A DNA stretch of 64,000 nt, from assembly GCF_000759345.1 (NCBI RefSeq), contig NZ_JPZL01000003.1, positions 1-64,000 of the forward strand, given 5' to 3'. This document shows, piece after piece, positions 9,473 through 18,377 of the stretch. Under the pieces are notes generated by a model. The model was not told the origin of the DNA, ran no database searches, and saw only the letters and a program-made list of their open reading frames with translations. The stretch comes from Litchfieldella xinjiangensis. Lineage in GTDB: Bacteria; Pseudomonadota; Gammaproteobacteria; Pseudomonadales; Halomonadaceae. The stretch's first letter is position 1; each line of letters opens with the position of its first letter. Both the position numbers and the translations under genes were made by a program.

Positions 9473-10390
9473 CTAGTGGGCGAAGCGCTCGCGCAGCTCG
9501 GCACAGGGATCTCCCCGCGATACGCCGGTCGAGAACCAGACCAGATCAAAGGGTGGCTTCGCGTCGACACCAGCCGGCAGGGCCGCCTGCCAGGCGTCTT
9601 GTCCCGGTGGCGCTTCGAGCATACCCAAGGACAGTGTCGATTTACGGGCATGCAACGGCACACCGATATCGCGCCGGGCATGCCCATTACCACAGATCAA
9701 TACCGCCGTCGCCGGCAACGCGTCCAGCGCCTCGGCCATGGCCCGGTCCCTCGCCACCTGGGCGGCCAGCATGCCGTCGAGATGCTCCTCGGGCAGCAAG
9801 TGACAATGGCCTTCGATCAACGCCTGGCGCTGGGCCTGGGCCACCGGCGCGGGCAGTTCGGGCGCTTGATTATTCGTCACGATCGAGCGGATCGTCTCCT
9901 GCGCCAAATTGGCCGGCTGCGGCGTGATACCTAATTCGAATACTCGCTGCAGTGTCGGCCCGTAGGCCTGCCAGTCCCAACCGGGATTCCACTCGAGCGT
10001 CTCACGCATGGACCGCTCAGACATGGCCAGCCACGCAGCGGGTGAGTGAGTCTCGAGAGCCCTGCGCTGCGAGGCATCAAGCATTTCCATTGCTACGCCG
10101 CCCAAGCGTTCGCGCTTTGCCAACTGATTGATTACCCAGCGCTCGCGGCGATGATGCTCGGGGTTATCGTGGCGCTCCCCGATGACCACTGCCTCAGCGG
10201 CTATCAGTTGTTCGAGAAACTGCGTCTCGCTTAGCCAAGTGCCGTTTCGCAAATCCCGCACCCGTCCTTGCACCGTGGGCCCCTGGGCCATGTGGTCCCG
10301 CTCCACCTCCGCCTTGCCGGAACGCGCCAAGGGCAACAGGCCAGCCAATATCAGGGAGAGCCCCCCTTTCAAACACTCACGACGACGCAT
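9473..10390 (-). CDS. ChaN-like family exported protein
   Basis: The 305-residue protein contains the ChaN (haem-binding, iron-regulated) type domain with GERHDNPEHH about 50 residues in and the matching ICGNGHARRDIGVP near the end. The N-terminus MRRRECLKGGLSLILAG resembles a twin-arginine or lipoprotein-like export signal. I start at 10390 to place that motif first; an ATG at 10414 is also in frame. It overlaps the 3' end of sfsA by 14 bases and is the last gene of a three-gene leftward operon. A link to iron or haem handling is inferred from the family only. Confidence 0.78.
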   Translation of the reverse strand: MRRRECLKGGLSLILAGLLPLARSGKAEVERDHMAQGPTVQGRVRDLRNGTWLSETQFLEQLIAAEAVVIGERHDNPEHHRRERWVINQLAKRERLGGVAMEMLDASQRRALETHSPAAWLAMSERSMRETLEWNPGWDWQAYGPTLQRVFELGITPQPANLAQETIRSIVTNNQAPELPAPVAQAQRQALIEGHCHLLPEEHLDGMLAAQVARDRAMAEALDALPATAVLICGNGHARRDIGVPLHARKSTLSLGMLEAPPGQDAWQAALPAGVDAKPPFDLVWFSTGVSRGDPCAELRERFAH

Positions 10391-11153
10391 GATAGGGCTC
10401 CATGGAAAGGACATCGGGGAGACGGCGTGTCAGCGATACCGGCAATGGCCGTGCCAAGCGAATCGAGCTTGGCGTGTCGTCGATACAGGCGACCTCGCAG
10501 CCGTAGGCCAGCACTTCGACGCCACGCTCGGCAACCCCCGCCAGGGTATGGGTATAGCGTGGGTCGATGTGCAGCGCCGGCGCTACATCCTCGATACCGG
10601 TATGGGCGACACAAAACAGCAGAACGGCGCGCTGTCCCTGGCCCGCCAGGCGGGCCAGGCTTTCTAGGTGCTTGCGGCCACGTTCACTAACGGCATCGGG
10701 GAAGTAGCCATGACCGTCGCCCTCTTTCAAGGTCACCTGCTTGACCTCGACGTAGGCATCCGGCTGGCCGGACAGGGTGAGCCGAAAATCCAGACGGGCA
10801 TCCTCGACCTTAGCCTCGCGCTTGAGTGTGTCGTATCCACGCAGTGTTTCGATCACTCCGGTGCGAAGGGCCTCCTCGACGATGGCATTGGCACGCCCCG
10901 TCTGCACCGAGGCCAGCGCCATGCCGCCTTCCGGCTGCGGCAGTTCGATCAGTTCCCAGGTCCAGGCCAGCTTGCGCGCCGGATTGGTGCTGGGTGAGAG
11001 CCATACCCGGCTGCCCGGCACGTTGACGGCCCGCATGGAGCCGGTGTTGGGACAGTGAGCAACGACCTGGCTACCGTCGGCGAGCTCGATATCGGCCAGG
11101 AAGCGTTTGTAGCGACGCAGCAACACGCCAGGCACCAGTTGTGGATAATCCAT
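10377..11153 (-). CDS. sfsA: SfsA family DNA/RNA nuclease-like protein
   Basis: 258-residue SfsA homologue (sugar fermentation stimulation protein). It has an OB-fold N-terminal half (CPNTGSM at about residue 40) and a PD-(D/E)XK nuclease-like C-terminal half with DARLDFRL and YVEVKQVTL. The biochemical role remains unclear. In E. coli sfsA lies immediately before dksA; here it is divergent, with an aminotransferase gene between. The start at 11153 (MDYPQLVPG) lies 10 bases after the aminotransferase stop. Confidence 0.9.
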   Translation of the reverse strand: MDYPQLVPGVLLRRYKRFLADIELADGSQVVAHCPNTGSMRAVNVPGSRVWLSPSTNPARKLAWTWELIELPQPEGGMALASVQTGRANAIVEEALRTGVIETLRGYDTLKREAKVEDARLDFRLTLSGQPDAYVEVKQVTLKEGDGHGYFPDAVSERGRKHLESLARLAGQGQRAVLLFCVAHTGIEDVAPALHIDPRYTHTLAGVAERGVEVLAYGCEVACIDDTPSSIRLARPLPVSLTRRLPDVLSMEPYHASS

Positions 11154-11163
11154 GATCGCCTCG

Positions 11164-12324
11164 CTACTGGCGGGCCAGGAAGCGCTCGAGGCGAGATACG
11201 GCTTCCTCGAGACGGGCCACGTCGTTGGTGAATGCGATACGTACATGGTACTCGCCACCACGCACGGCGAAATCGATCCCCGGGGTAATCGCCACGTTTT
11301 CCTCTTCAAGCAAGCGTCGGCAGAAGTCCTGGCTGTCGTGGCTATAGCGCGAGATATCCAGCCAGACATAGAAGGCGCCCTGTGGAGGTACCGATGGCGC
11401 CAGCTCCAGGCGCGCTAGCCCGGCCAGTAATACGTCGCGTCGCTTGTGCAGCTCTTGTCGACGCCATTCGAGCTCCTCGCGACAGCTCGGTGCAAAAACA
11501 GCCAGCGCGGCATGCTGCGAGGGGGTCGATGCTGCCAGAAATACGTTTTGAGCCAACCGCGTCAGTGGCTCGACGGCGGGGTCGGGGGCGACCAGCCAAC
11601 CCAGCCGCCAGCCAGTCATGCCGAAATACTTCGAGAAGCTATTGACCACGAACGCTCCGGGCGCCAGTGCCGCCGCCGAGACCGGCTCGATGTCATAGGT
11701 CAGGCCCTGGTAGATCTCGTCGACCAGCAGATGGCCACCCCGCTCACCCACGGCGTGTGACACGGCCGTGAGAGCATCCCGTGACAGGGTGTGACCGGTA
11801 GGGTTCGAGGGACTGGCCAACATGGCCAGGCGCGTCGCGGGCTGCCAATGGCGTGCCACGAGGCTGGCATCCAATTGCCAGCCACTCTCGGGGCCCACCG
11901 CCACGGTATCCAGCTCGGCGCCGGAAAGCGCCATGAGGTGGCGATTGCAGGGGTAATTGGGGTCGGCCATCAGCACCCGGTCACCCTGTTCTACCAAGAG
12001 CTGGCTGGCCAACAGGAGCGCACCGGACGCCCCCGGTGTGATGATGATGCGTGCCGGGTCGACCCGGGCGTCGAAGTGCTGCGCGTAATGCTCGGCGATC
12101 GCTTCACGCAAGGCAGGCAGGCCAGCGGCAGGCGTGTAGCGGGTATGCCCCGCCGCCAAGGCCCGCTGTCCCGCCTGAATCACGGCCTCGGGCGTGGGAA
12201 AGTCAGGCTCGCCGACCTCCAGGTGGATAACATCATGGCCCGCAGCCTCTCGCGCCTGTGCCTGCTCGAGGAGACTCATGACACGAAAGGCTTCAACGCG
12301 AGCGACTCGAGAACTGAACTCCAT
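11164..12324 (-). CDS. PLP-dependent class I/II aminotransferase
   Basis: 386-residue fold-type I aminotransferase with the VGEPDFPTP N-terminal signature, LASPSNPTG, VDEIYQ, the PLP lysine in NSFSKYFGMTGWRLGW, and a C-terminal VRIAF substrate-arginine motif. The specific amino acid substrate cannot be told from the sequence; relatives are loosely annotated as aspartate- or alanine-type enzymes. It is first in the operon with sfsA and the ChaN-like gene and divergent from dksA. Confidence 0.88.
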   Translation of the reverse strand: MEFSSRVARVEAFRVMSLLEQAQAREAAGHDVIHLEVGEPDFPTPEAVIQAGQRALAAGHTRYTPAAGLPALREAIAEHYAQHFDARVDPARIIITPGASGALLLASQLLVEQGDRVLMADPNYPCNRHLMALSGAELDTVAVGPESGWQLDASLVARHWQPATRLAMLASPSNPTGHTLSRDALTAVSHAVGERGGHLLVDEIYQGLTYDIEPVSAAALAPGAFVVNSFSKYFGMTGWRLGWLVAPDPAVEPLTRLAQNVFLAASTPSQHAALAVFAPSCREELEWRRQELHKRRDVLLAGLARLELAPSVPPQGAFYVWLDISRYSHDSQDFCRRLLEEENVAITPGIDFAVRGGEYHVRIAFTNDVARLEEAVSRLERFLARQ

Positions 12325-12456
12325 GCCCAGGCTCCGCTAGTTAACGATGACAAAACAGTGACTTCGCAATGAAACCCTGCCAAGCGCCGCTGCGCTCGAT
12401 GTCCCAGTGTAACCGCTTAGCCCCCTCCATTCAGGACAATACAGCGAAAACGACAG

Positions 12457-12485
12457 TTGCATTGGGCAAGGTTTTCCGCTAAATA
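12457..12485 (+). promoter_or_regulatory. Probable dksA promoter
   Basis: TTGCAT (12457-12462), a 17-base spacer and TAAATA (12480-12485) lie about 130 bases ahead of the dksA start and face it. The leader between holds no other gene. Match and spacing are good for sigma-70; use is inferred. Confidence 0.5.
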
Positions 12486-12612
12486 AGCAGGGCTTTGGGC
12501 GGGTGAGGCCGCGCCCAGAAGGATCTCGACGGCTTCGCCAGGATGCGATCCACGGCGATCGGACACGGCCACGCATTGACCCCAGTCACTTGCATGTAAA
12601 GAGGCAGCCCCC

Positions 12613-13050
12613 ATGCCAGTAGCAGAACAGAAGACGGAAGCGCCTGAGAAATTCACCCCGTACGAGCCAGCGCCGGGTGAAGAGTACATGAATGAGCAGC
12701 AGCTGGAGCACTTCCGACAGATCCTGCTGGGCTGGAAACACGAATTGATGGAGGAGGTGGACCGCACGGTTCGCCACTTGCAGGAAGATGCCAACAACTA
12801 CGCCGACCCAGCGGACCGGGCGACGCAGGAAGAAGGCTTCAGCCTCGAATTGCGTACGCGTGACCGCGAGCGCAAGCTGCTCAAGAAGATTAACGAGACG
12901 ATCGAAAAGATCGATGAAGACGACTATGGCTTCTGTGAGGCTTGTGGTGTCGAGATCGGCATTCGCCGCCTCGAGGCCCGCCCCACCGCCACGTTGTGTG
13001 TCGACTGCAAGACCCTGGCCGAGCTCAAGGAAAAGCAGCTCGGCGGCTGA
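12613..13050 (+). CDS. dksA: RNA polymerase-binding transcription factor DksA
   Basis: Works with ppGpp at the RNA polymerase secondary channel to set rRNA, amino-acid and stress promoters. The 145-residue protein has the coiled-coil region with the D-P-A-D-R-A tip ([12 protein letters not shown]) and the zinc finger CEACG...CVDC near the C-terminus, with all four Cys present, so it is the zinc-binding form. It heads the conserved dksA-gluQ-cbrB-pcnB-folK order. Confidence 0.97.
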   Translation: MPVAEQKTEAPEKFTPYEPAPGEEYMNEQQLEHFRQILLGWKHELMEEVDRTVRHLQEDANNYADPADRATQEEGFSLELRTRDRERKLLKKINETIEKIDEDDYGFCEACGVEIGIRRLEARPTATLCVDCKTLAELKEKQLGG

Positions 13051-13115
13051 TCCGACGTCGGCATGTCGAAACGGGCACCTCGGGTGCCCGTTTGCGTTTT
13101 GCGCCCGGGAGACCC

Positions 13116-13994
13116 ATGACCCCCTATCGAGGTCGTTTCGCCCCTACGCCTTCGGGCCCATTACATCTCGGGTCGTTGGTCGCGGCACTCGCCAGTTATC
13201 TCGATGCTCGCCACGTGGGTGGCGAGTGGCTGCTGCGTATTGAAGATATCGACCCACCGCGTTGCCCGCCTGGAACCGACAGCGTCATCCTGCGCCAGCT
13301 TGAGGTCTTTGGCCTGCACTGGGACGGTCCGGTGCGTTTCCAGAGTGAACGAGACGAGGCCTATCAGGACGCACTCGATCGATTGCGTGACCAGGGGCTC
13401 GCCTATCCCTGCAGTTGCTCACGGCGCCAATGGCGCGATCATGCCGTCTACCCCGGCTGGTGCCGCTGCGGTGTACGTGAGCCCGGCAAGCCTCAGGCCT
13501 GGCGTCTGCGCAGCGATCTCGGCCTGCGTCCGGTCACTTGGCAGGATCGATTGTTCGGCGAGCAGACCTTCGACCCGGCAGCGTTGGGCGATGTGGTGCT
13601 CAAGCGCAAGGATGCCCTCTGGGCGTATCAGCTTGCCGTTGTCGTCGACGATGCCGACCAGGGCATCACGGACGTGGTGAGGGGGTACGACCTGCTCGAC
13701 AATACGCCATGGCAACGCCAGCTACAGCACGCCCTGTCATTGCCCGAGCCCCGTTATCTTCATCTCCCCCTGGTCATTGGCGAGGATGGACAGAAGCTCT
13801 CCAAGCAGAACCTGGCCCCGGCCCTGCCGTGTGATGAAGTTCACGCCCGCCCCCTGCTGAGCCGCGCGCTGGGCCTGCTCGATCAGCCCATCGATCCCGA
13901 GCAGCGCCATGCGCCGGTCGAAGCCCAGCTTGCCGAGGCCATCGCACGCTGGGACAGCACGCGGCTGGTCCCGGTCAACCACCGTCAGGGGTAA
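13116..13994 (+). CDS. gluQ: Glutamyl-Q tRNA(Asp) synthetase
   Basis: Attaches glutamate to queuosine in the anticodon loop of tRNA-Asp. The 292-residue enzyme keeps the class I catalytic core ([20 protein letters not shown]) but lacks the anticodon-binding half of GluRS, as expected. Four Cys/Tyr zinc-ligand positions are seen around [10 protein letters not shown] and GWCRCG. The start at 13116 follows GGGAGACC. It sits 65 bases after dksA, as in E. coli and Pseudomonas. Confidence 0.95.
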   Translation: MTPYRGRFAPTPSGPLHLGSLVAALASYLDARHVGGEWLLRIEDIDPPRCPPGTDSVILRQLEVFGLHWDGPVRFQSERDEAYQDALDRLRDQGLAYPCSCSRRQWRDHAVYPGWCRCGVREPGKPQAWRLRSDLGLRPVTWQDRLFGEQTFDPAALGDVVLKRKDALWAYQLAVVVDDADQGITDVVRGYDLLDNTPWQRQLQHALSLPEPRYLHLPLVIGEDGQKLSKQNLAPALPCDEVHARPLLSRALGLLDQPIDPEQRHAPVEAQLAEAIARWDSTRLVPVNHRQG

Positions 13995-14121
13995 TCGGGT
14001 GCCTCCGCCCTCGCCATAGGTCCACTTGATCCTCCAGGCGCGCTCGGTTCAGGATGTGAGCTACCGTAACCCGAGCCCCACGCTCGAGGTTACCCATCAA
14101 GGGAGGTCGGCGAAGAGAGCA

Positions 14122-15504
14122 ATGACTCGGATCCTGATCGTTGAAGACGAAGCCACTATCCGTAGCGCCCTGAAGCGACTGCTCGAACGCCGCGATTACC
14201 GGGTCAGTGAAGCGGCTTCGGTCGAGGAAGCCGAGCGCCAGGACCTGCAACAGTTCGAGCTGATCATCAGCGACCTGCGCCTGCCCGGAGAGCCCGGTAC
14301 GGTGCTGATCGAGCGTGCCGCCCCGGTTCCGGTACTGATCACGACGCGTCATGCCAGCATGCGCTCGGCGGTTGATACCATGAAGCAAGGCGCCGTCGAC
14401 TATATCGCTCAGCCCTTCAATGACGAGGACCTGCTCGATAGCGTAGGCCAGGCTATCGAGCAGGCTCAGGCCAAGATACATGAAAGGGGCCCCGCCTCGG
14501 CGGCGACCATTGACGCCACGCTTCCCACCATGATTGGCGAGTGTGGCGCCATGCATCGGGTTTACACGCGGATTCGCAAGACGGCACCGGCGGATGTCAC
14601 GGTGCTTATCCAAGGGGAGTCGGGGACCGGGAAGGAGCTGGTCGCTCGGGCCATCCATCGCCAGAGCCGACGCGTCCAGGCACCGCTGATCTGTGTCAAT
14701 TGTGCCGCCATCCCCGAGACATTGATCGAGTCGGAGCTATTCGGCCATGAGAAAGGTGCCTTCACCGGCGCCAGCAGCGCGCGCACCGGGCTGGTGGAAG
14801 CCGCCGACACCGGCACCCTGTTTCTCGATGAGATCGGCGAGTTGCCCCTCGACGCCCAGGCGCGGCTTCTTCGCGTGCTCCAGCAGGGCGAGATCCGTCG
14901 AGTGGGCTCGGTAGAAACCCGCTATGTGGATGTCAGGCTCATCGCCGCCACGCACCGCGATCTGCACGCCATGTCAAAAACCGGCGAGTTCCGCCTGGAC
15001 CTGTATTACCGCCTCAACGTGATGCAGATCGAACTGCCCCCATTGCGCGACCGTGAAGACGATATCCTGATGATCGCCGATGTGCTGCTGGACAACGCTT
15101 GCCGGCGCCACTCGCGCCAGGGCTTGAAACTGTCACGCGCCGCACGTCGAGATATCCGCAATTATCCGTGGCCGGGGAACGTGCGTGAACTCGAGAACGC
15201 CCTGGAACGGGGTGTCATTCTCGCCGAGGGGCATCTGATTCATTCTGACGATCTGGGGATCACCATGCCCTCGTCATGTAGCGCACCCTTACCGGTCACA
15301 AGGACCCATGGCGAACCCAGCCCACCCGACAGTGAGGAGCTGTCGCTCGAGGACTATTTTCAACATTTCGTTCTCGAGCATCAGGAGCAGATGAGCGAGA
15401 CCGAGCTTGCCCAGAAACTCGGCATCAGCCGCAAGTGCTTGTGGGAACGACGCCAGCGGTTGGGCATCCCCCGACGCCGGACAGCACGGCCACGCAACGG
15501 CTGA
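14122..15504 (+). CDS. cbrB: CbrB-like sigma-54 response regulator with altered receiver
   Basis: Enhancer-binding activator of 460 residues: receiver (1-115), AAA+ domain (about 135-370) with Walker A GESGTGKE and the sigma-54 contact motif GAFTGA, and a C-terminal Fis-type HTH ([18 protein letters not shown]). Position between gluQ and pcnB, and resemblance of the receiver to Pseudomonas CbrB as I remember it, support CbrB, the activator of carbon/nitrogen use and of the CrcZ RNA. Two oddities: the CbrA sensor kinase that normally precedes cbrB is absent, and the receiver has the acidic pair (E8/D9) and phospho-acceptor D51 but Gln97 (codon 14410-14412) where response regulators carry Lys. 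Start chosen at ATG 14122 (AGAGAG upstream). Confidence 0.88.
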   Translation: MTRILIVEDEATIRSALKRLLERRDYRVSEAASVEEAERQDLQQFELIISDLRLPGEPGTVLIERAAPVPVLITTRHASMRSAVDTMKQGAVDYIAQPFNDEDLLDSVGQAIEQAQAKIHERGPASAATIDATLPTMIGECGAMHRVYTRIRKTAPADVTVLIQGESGTGKELVARAIHRQSRRVQAPLICVNCAAIPETLIESELFGHEKGAFTGASSARTGLVEAADTGTLFLDEIGELPLDAQARLLRVLQQGEIRRVGSVETRYVDVRLIAATHRDLHAMSKTGEFRLDLYYRLNVMQIELPPLRDREDDILMIADVLLDNACRRHSRQGLKLSRAARRDIRNYPWPGNVRELENALERGVILAEGHLIHSDDLGITMPSSCSAPLPVTRTHGEPSPPDSEELSLEDYFQHFVLEHQEQMSETELAQKLGISRKCLWERRQRLGIPRRRTARPRNG

Positions 15505-15592
15505 TTCCTGCATGACACGACCATGGTCTAACTGGTACTCACGAGCGGTCTCGGGCATGTTGGGGCCATACGAAAGCGATCGGCGCACCAGT

Positions 15593-15643
15593 TGTTACCA
15601 TCTCACTCAGCAAGCGCCTCATCGTGGCGCAATACAGGTAACA
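15593..15643. promoter_or_regulatory. Inverted repeat TGTTAC / GTAACA, candidate CbrB enhancer
   Basis: TGTTAC at 15593-15598 and its exact complement GTAACA at 15638-15643 lie 75-125 bases upstream of the -24 element at 15718, the usual distance for a sigma-54 enhancer. The half-site sequence agrees with what I recall of the CbrB recognition element in Pseudomonas, although the gap here (39 bases) is larger than the one I remember. The activator gene ends about 90 bases to the left. Confidence 0.45.
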
Positions 15644-15717
15644 CCCCCGAGGCCCGAGACGTGAGGAACTTAGTGTCAAAAAGTTAAGACACTGAAATAT
15701 AGAGTTTTTTAGATTTC

Positions 15718-15733
15718 TGGCATAACCACTGCT
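15718..15733 (+). promoter_or_regulatory. Sigma-54 (-24/-12) promoter of the CrcZ-like RNA
   Basis: The 16 bases TGGCATAACCACTGCT match the TGGCAY-N-TTGCW pattern, with the invariant GG and GC dinucleotides at exact spacing (first G of each 12 bases apart). Transcription should start near 15744. No ORF start with a ribosome site follows; instead there is a long non-coding A-rich stretch ending in a terminator. Confidence 0.85.
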
Positions 15734-15743
15734 AAACATAGAT

Positions 15744-16230
15744 CAAGAAAAACAACATCCGGACGTTGCGGTACACCACCAATAACAATCAGTTGCTACC
15801 AGGACGCTCACGGCACACAAACAACGACAAACGTGCCGAACAATGACATTGGGCAAGGCAATAACAACGACAACGCATGCAGCCCTGCTTCGGTTTGCAA
15901 CAACAACAAGATAACCGAAGGTCCGGATCCATCAGGACGCGACGCCTCCCGAGCGGGCAACAACAAGAACAGGCCCGCCAGAGAGGCATCCTCGGCAACA
16001 AGAACAAATCGCCGAGGGGGAGGTAGAATCCCTACCGTCGTGGTTGGATTATTGTTTTGAATACGAGGCGGTCGCCCTATCAGGAAGCGCAACAACAACA
16101 AGAGAATGGCTTGCTGACGCTTTAGGTGACTGTGGTGCGTATTCAAGGCGATGCGCCATCACGAAGAAGAACCAGCAGCACGGACGCTGAATAGTTGCTT
16201 CGAGGGGAGACCATACGGTCTCCCCTTCTT
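15744..16230 (+). ncRNA. crcZ: CrcZ-like Hfq/Crc-sequestering small RNA
   Basis: About 487 nt between the -24/-12 promoter and a strong terminator, in the cbrB-pcnB gap that holds crcZ in Pseudomonas. It has about ten A-rich repeats of A-A-N triplets: 15745-15757, 15781-15789, 15819-15831, 15839-15846, 15860-15874, 15899-15914, 15959-15971, 15997-16009, 16091-16107, 16164-16173. Four sit in loops of perfect hairpins: stems 15811-15816/15833-15838, 15888-15895/15913-15920, 15953-15958/15973-15978 and 15990-15996/16011-16017, with loops of 14-17 nt. In Pseudomonas such CA motifs bind the Hfq distal face with Crc and release catabolite repression of target mRNAs. ORFs crossing here look spurious. 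The role in this organism is inferred. Confidence 0.82.
16203..16230 (+). terminator. Terminator of the CrcZ-like RNA
   Basis: A 10-bp perfect stem (16203-16212 with 16217-16226), loop ATAC, followed by TTCTT. It separates the small RNA from pcnB and overlaps the upstream open extension of the pcnB frame, which argues that pcnB starts downstream. Confidence 0.8.
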
Positions 16231-16339
16231 ACGTTGGAATGGCTTTTTTATTAGGTTGCGCTCTGGCGACACAGCGGTTCCCAAGGTGTCGGTGGTCAGC
16301 TACACTGAGTTTTCATTGGCTATGAGTCGCTATAGCGGC

Positions 16340-17743
16340 ATGTTCAAAGGATTTACACGCTTTCTACAACGCCCCGGTGAACGATTGAAGACACTGCTCG
16401 GCAGCCAGGAAGGGCCTGGTGAAAGTGCCAGCCCCCGCATCATCGCACGCGAAGATCATCCAGTATCGCGCAAGCTATTCAGCGATGCTGCTCTAAAGGT
16501 TCTCTATCGTCTCCACAACGCGGGCTTCGATGCCTACCTCGTGGGGGGCTGCATTCGTGACTCGCTCCTGGGACGCGTGCCCAAGGATTTCGATGTCGCA
16601 ACCGATGCCACCCCCGAGCAGATCCGCGACCTGTTCAGGAACTCGCGCATCATTGGTCGGCGCTTTCGTATCGTGCACGTTCGCTTCGGCCGCGAGGTCA
16701 TCGAGGTCACCACCTTCCGTGGCCGGCCTGGAGACGATCATGGCGAGCATATCGCCCATCAGTCCGAACAGGGCCTGCTGCTGCGTGACAATGTCTGGGG
16801 CAGTATCGGCGAAGACGCCTTGCGTCGGGATTTCACCGTCAATGCGCTCTATTACAATATCGCCGATTTCTCGATTCACGATTGGGCTAACGGCGTGCAT
16901 GACATTGAGTCACGCACCCTGCGCCTGATCGGCGATCCCGAAACGCGTTATCGGGAAGACCCGGTGCGCATGCTGCGTGCCATTCGCTTTGCCGCCAAGC
17001 TCGACTTCCGCTTCGACCCAAAGACCGAGGCGCCCCTGCGGGACATGGCACCGTTACTGCTGCAGATCCCCCCGGCCCGCCTGTTCGACGAAGCCCTCAA
17101 GCTGTTCCTGGCCGGGCATGCCGTGGATACCTTCCACGCACTGCGGGAATACGGGCTGTTCGCGATGCTCTTTCCCGAGGCCGACGAAGCCATGGCCCAG
17201 CTCCCCTGGGCAGAACCACTGATCGAGCAGGCCCTGGCGAATACCGATGCCCGCATTCGTGAGGAGCGCCCCGTCACGCCGGCGTTCCTGTTTGCTGCCA
17301 TGCTATGGCCGGGGGTCACGCAACGCATGGCCGCCCTGCAGAACGAAGGCATGCCCGCGATTCCGGCGCTCCAGGCGGCGTCACAGCAGGCCGTGACCCG
17401 ACAGCTACAACACATTTCGATCCCCAAGCGCTTCAGCTTGCCGATGCGGGATATATGGGATCTTCAACAGCGTTTGCCCAAGCGACGCGGGGCACGCGCG
17501 CTACAGACCCGCGACCATCCGCGGTTCCGCGCAGCTTACGACTTCCTTCTGCTGCGCGAGCAAGCCGGCGAGATCGAGCCCGGCCTTGGGCAGTGGTGGA
17601 CCGCCTTTCAGCAAGCCGACGAACACGAGCAGCATCGTCTACTGGCCAAGGCAGGAAGCGAGGCTCCCGGCAACAGTGGTCGCAAGCGGCGCCCCCGCAA
17701 GCGCAATAGACGACCTTCATCGACTAGCGGACAACGTGACTGA
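16340..17743 (+). CDS. pcnB: Poly(A) polymerase I
   Basis: Adds 3' poly(A) tails that mark RNAs for decay. The 467-residue protein belongs to the class II nucleotidyltransferase (Cca/PcnB) family, with the signature LVGGCIRDSLLGRVPKDFD (metal-binding D-x-D), RRFRIVHVRFG, RRDFTVNALYY and RYREDPVRMLRAIRF, and a basic C-terminus (RKRRPRKRNRR) as in other PcnB. The frame is open to 16151, but that part overlaps an RNA terminator. MFKGFTRFLQRP at 16340 fits the family best. ATG 16322 is an alternative, and neither has a good Shine-Dalgarno. Confidence 0.92.
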   Translation: MFKGFTRFLQRPGERLKTLLGSQEGPGESASPRIIAREDHPVSRKLFSDAALKVLYRLHNAGFDAYLVGGCIRDSLLGRVPKDFDVATDATPEQIRDLFRNSRIIGRRFRIVHVRFGREVIEVTTFRGRPGDDHGEHIAHQSEQGLLLRDNVWGSIGEDALRRDFTVNALYYNIADFSIHDWANGVHDIESRTLRLIGDPETRYREDPVRMLRAIRFAAKLDFRFDPKTEAPLRDMAPLLLQIPPARLFDEALKLFLAGHAVDTFHALREYGLFAMLFPEADEAMAQLPWAEPLIEQALANTDARIREERPVTPAFLFAAMLWPGVTQRMAALQNEGMPAIPALQAASQQAVTRQLQHISIPKRFSLPMRDIWDLQQRLPKRRGARALQTRDHPRFRAAYDFLLLREQAGEIEPGLGQWWTAFQQADEHEQHRLLAKAGSEAPGNSGRKRRPRKRNRRPSSTSGQRD

Positions 17744-18242
17744 CGACGCCACATTTCAGCGCGCCTACATCGGCCTGGGCAGCAACCTGGAGACGCCGCA
17801 ACGGTACGTTCTCACCGCGCTGAATGAATTGGCCATGCTGCCGCTGTGTCGGTTGAACGCCCACTCGCGGCTTTATGCGAGCCGGCCGCTCGGCCCTCAG
17901 GATCAGCCTGACTTCATCAACGCTGTCGCTATCCTGGATACCCGATTCTCCCCGTTGGCCCTGCTCGATCAACTTCAGGCGCTGGAGCAGCGCCATGGCC
18001 GGCTTCGACAGCGACGCTGGGGCCCCCGCACGCTGGATCTCGACCTGCTACTCTACGCTGACAGCCATATCAACGTGCCGCGCCTTCGGATACCGCATCC
18101 CGAGATGACGCGACGTGCCTTCGTGCTGGTTCCACTGGCAGAGGTCGCCCCGGAGCTTACCCTGCCCGACGGCCAGCGGATCGACGCACTGGCACGGGAC
18201 ATGCAACAGGATGGCTTGCGGGTCGTGTTACCGGAAAGGTAG
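17736..18242 (+). CDS. folK: HPPK, dihydropterin pyrophosphokinase
   Basis: Transfers pyrophosphate from ATP to 6-hydroxymethyl-dihydropterin in folate synthesis. The 168-residue protein has the N-terminal YIGLGSNLETP and the family signature RRWGPRTLDLDLLLY. The GTG at 17736 overlaps the pcnB stop by 8 bases, implying coupling. The frame continues upstream inside pcnB but conservation starts after the GTG. The partner folP lies elsewhere in the window (33.5 kb). Confidence 0.94.
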   Translation: MTDDATFQRAYIGLGSNLETPQRYVLTALNELAMLPLCRLNAHSRLYASRPLGPQDQPDFINAVAILDTRFSPLALLDQLQALEQRHGRLRQRRWGPRTLDLDLLLYADSHINVPRLRIPHPEMTRRAFVLVPLAEVAPELTLPDGQRIDALARDMQQDGLRVVLPER

Positions 18243-18377
18243 AGTGAGTCGGATTTGTTACCGTTCAACTCCTTTTGTTCCGCACCGTCGGTAACAGTAT
18301 CGCGTAATAACACGCCAGCTTATCGCCCGCGCCGCCCAGGCGACGCGAGACGATTCCAACGATGAGATCGGACATCT

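Noticed and set aside
15808-16146. Overlapping ORFs of 112 aa (minus) and 75 aa (plus, 15833-16060) in the cbrB-pcnB gap
   Set aside because: Both are low-complexity products of the AAC/AAG repeats, lack ribosome sites and resemble no family; the region is better explained as a small RNA.
16151-16339. N-terminal extension of PcnB from an ATG at 16151
   Set aside because: It runs across the terminator at 16203-16230, has no Shine-Dalgarno, and is not part of the PcnB family.
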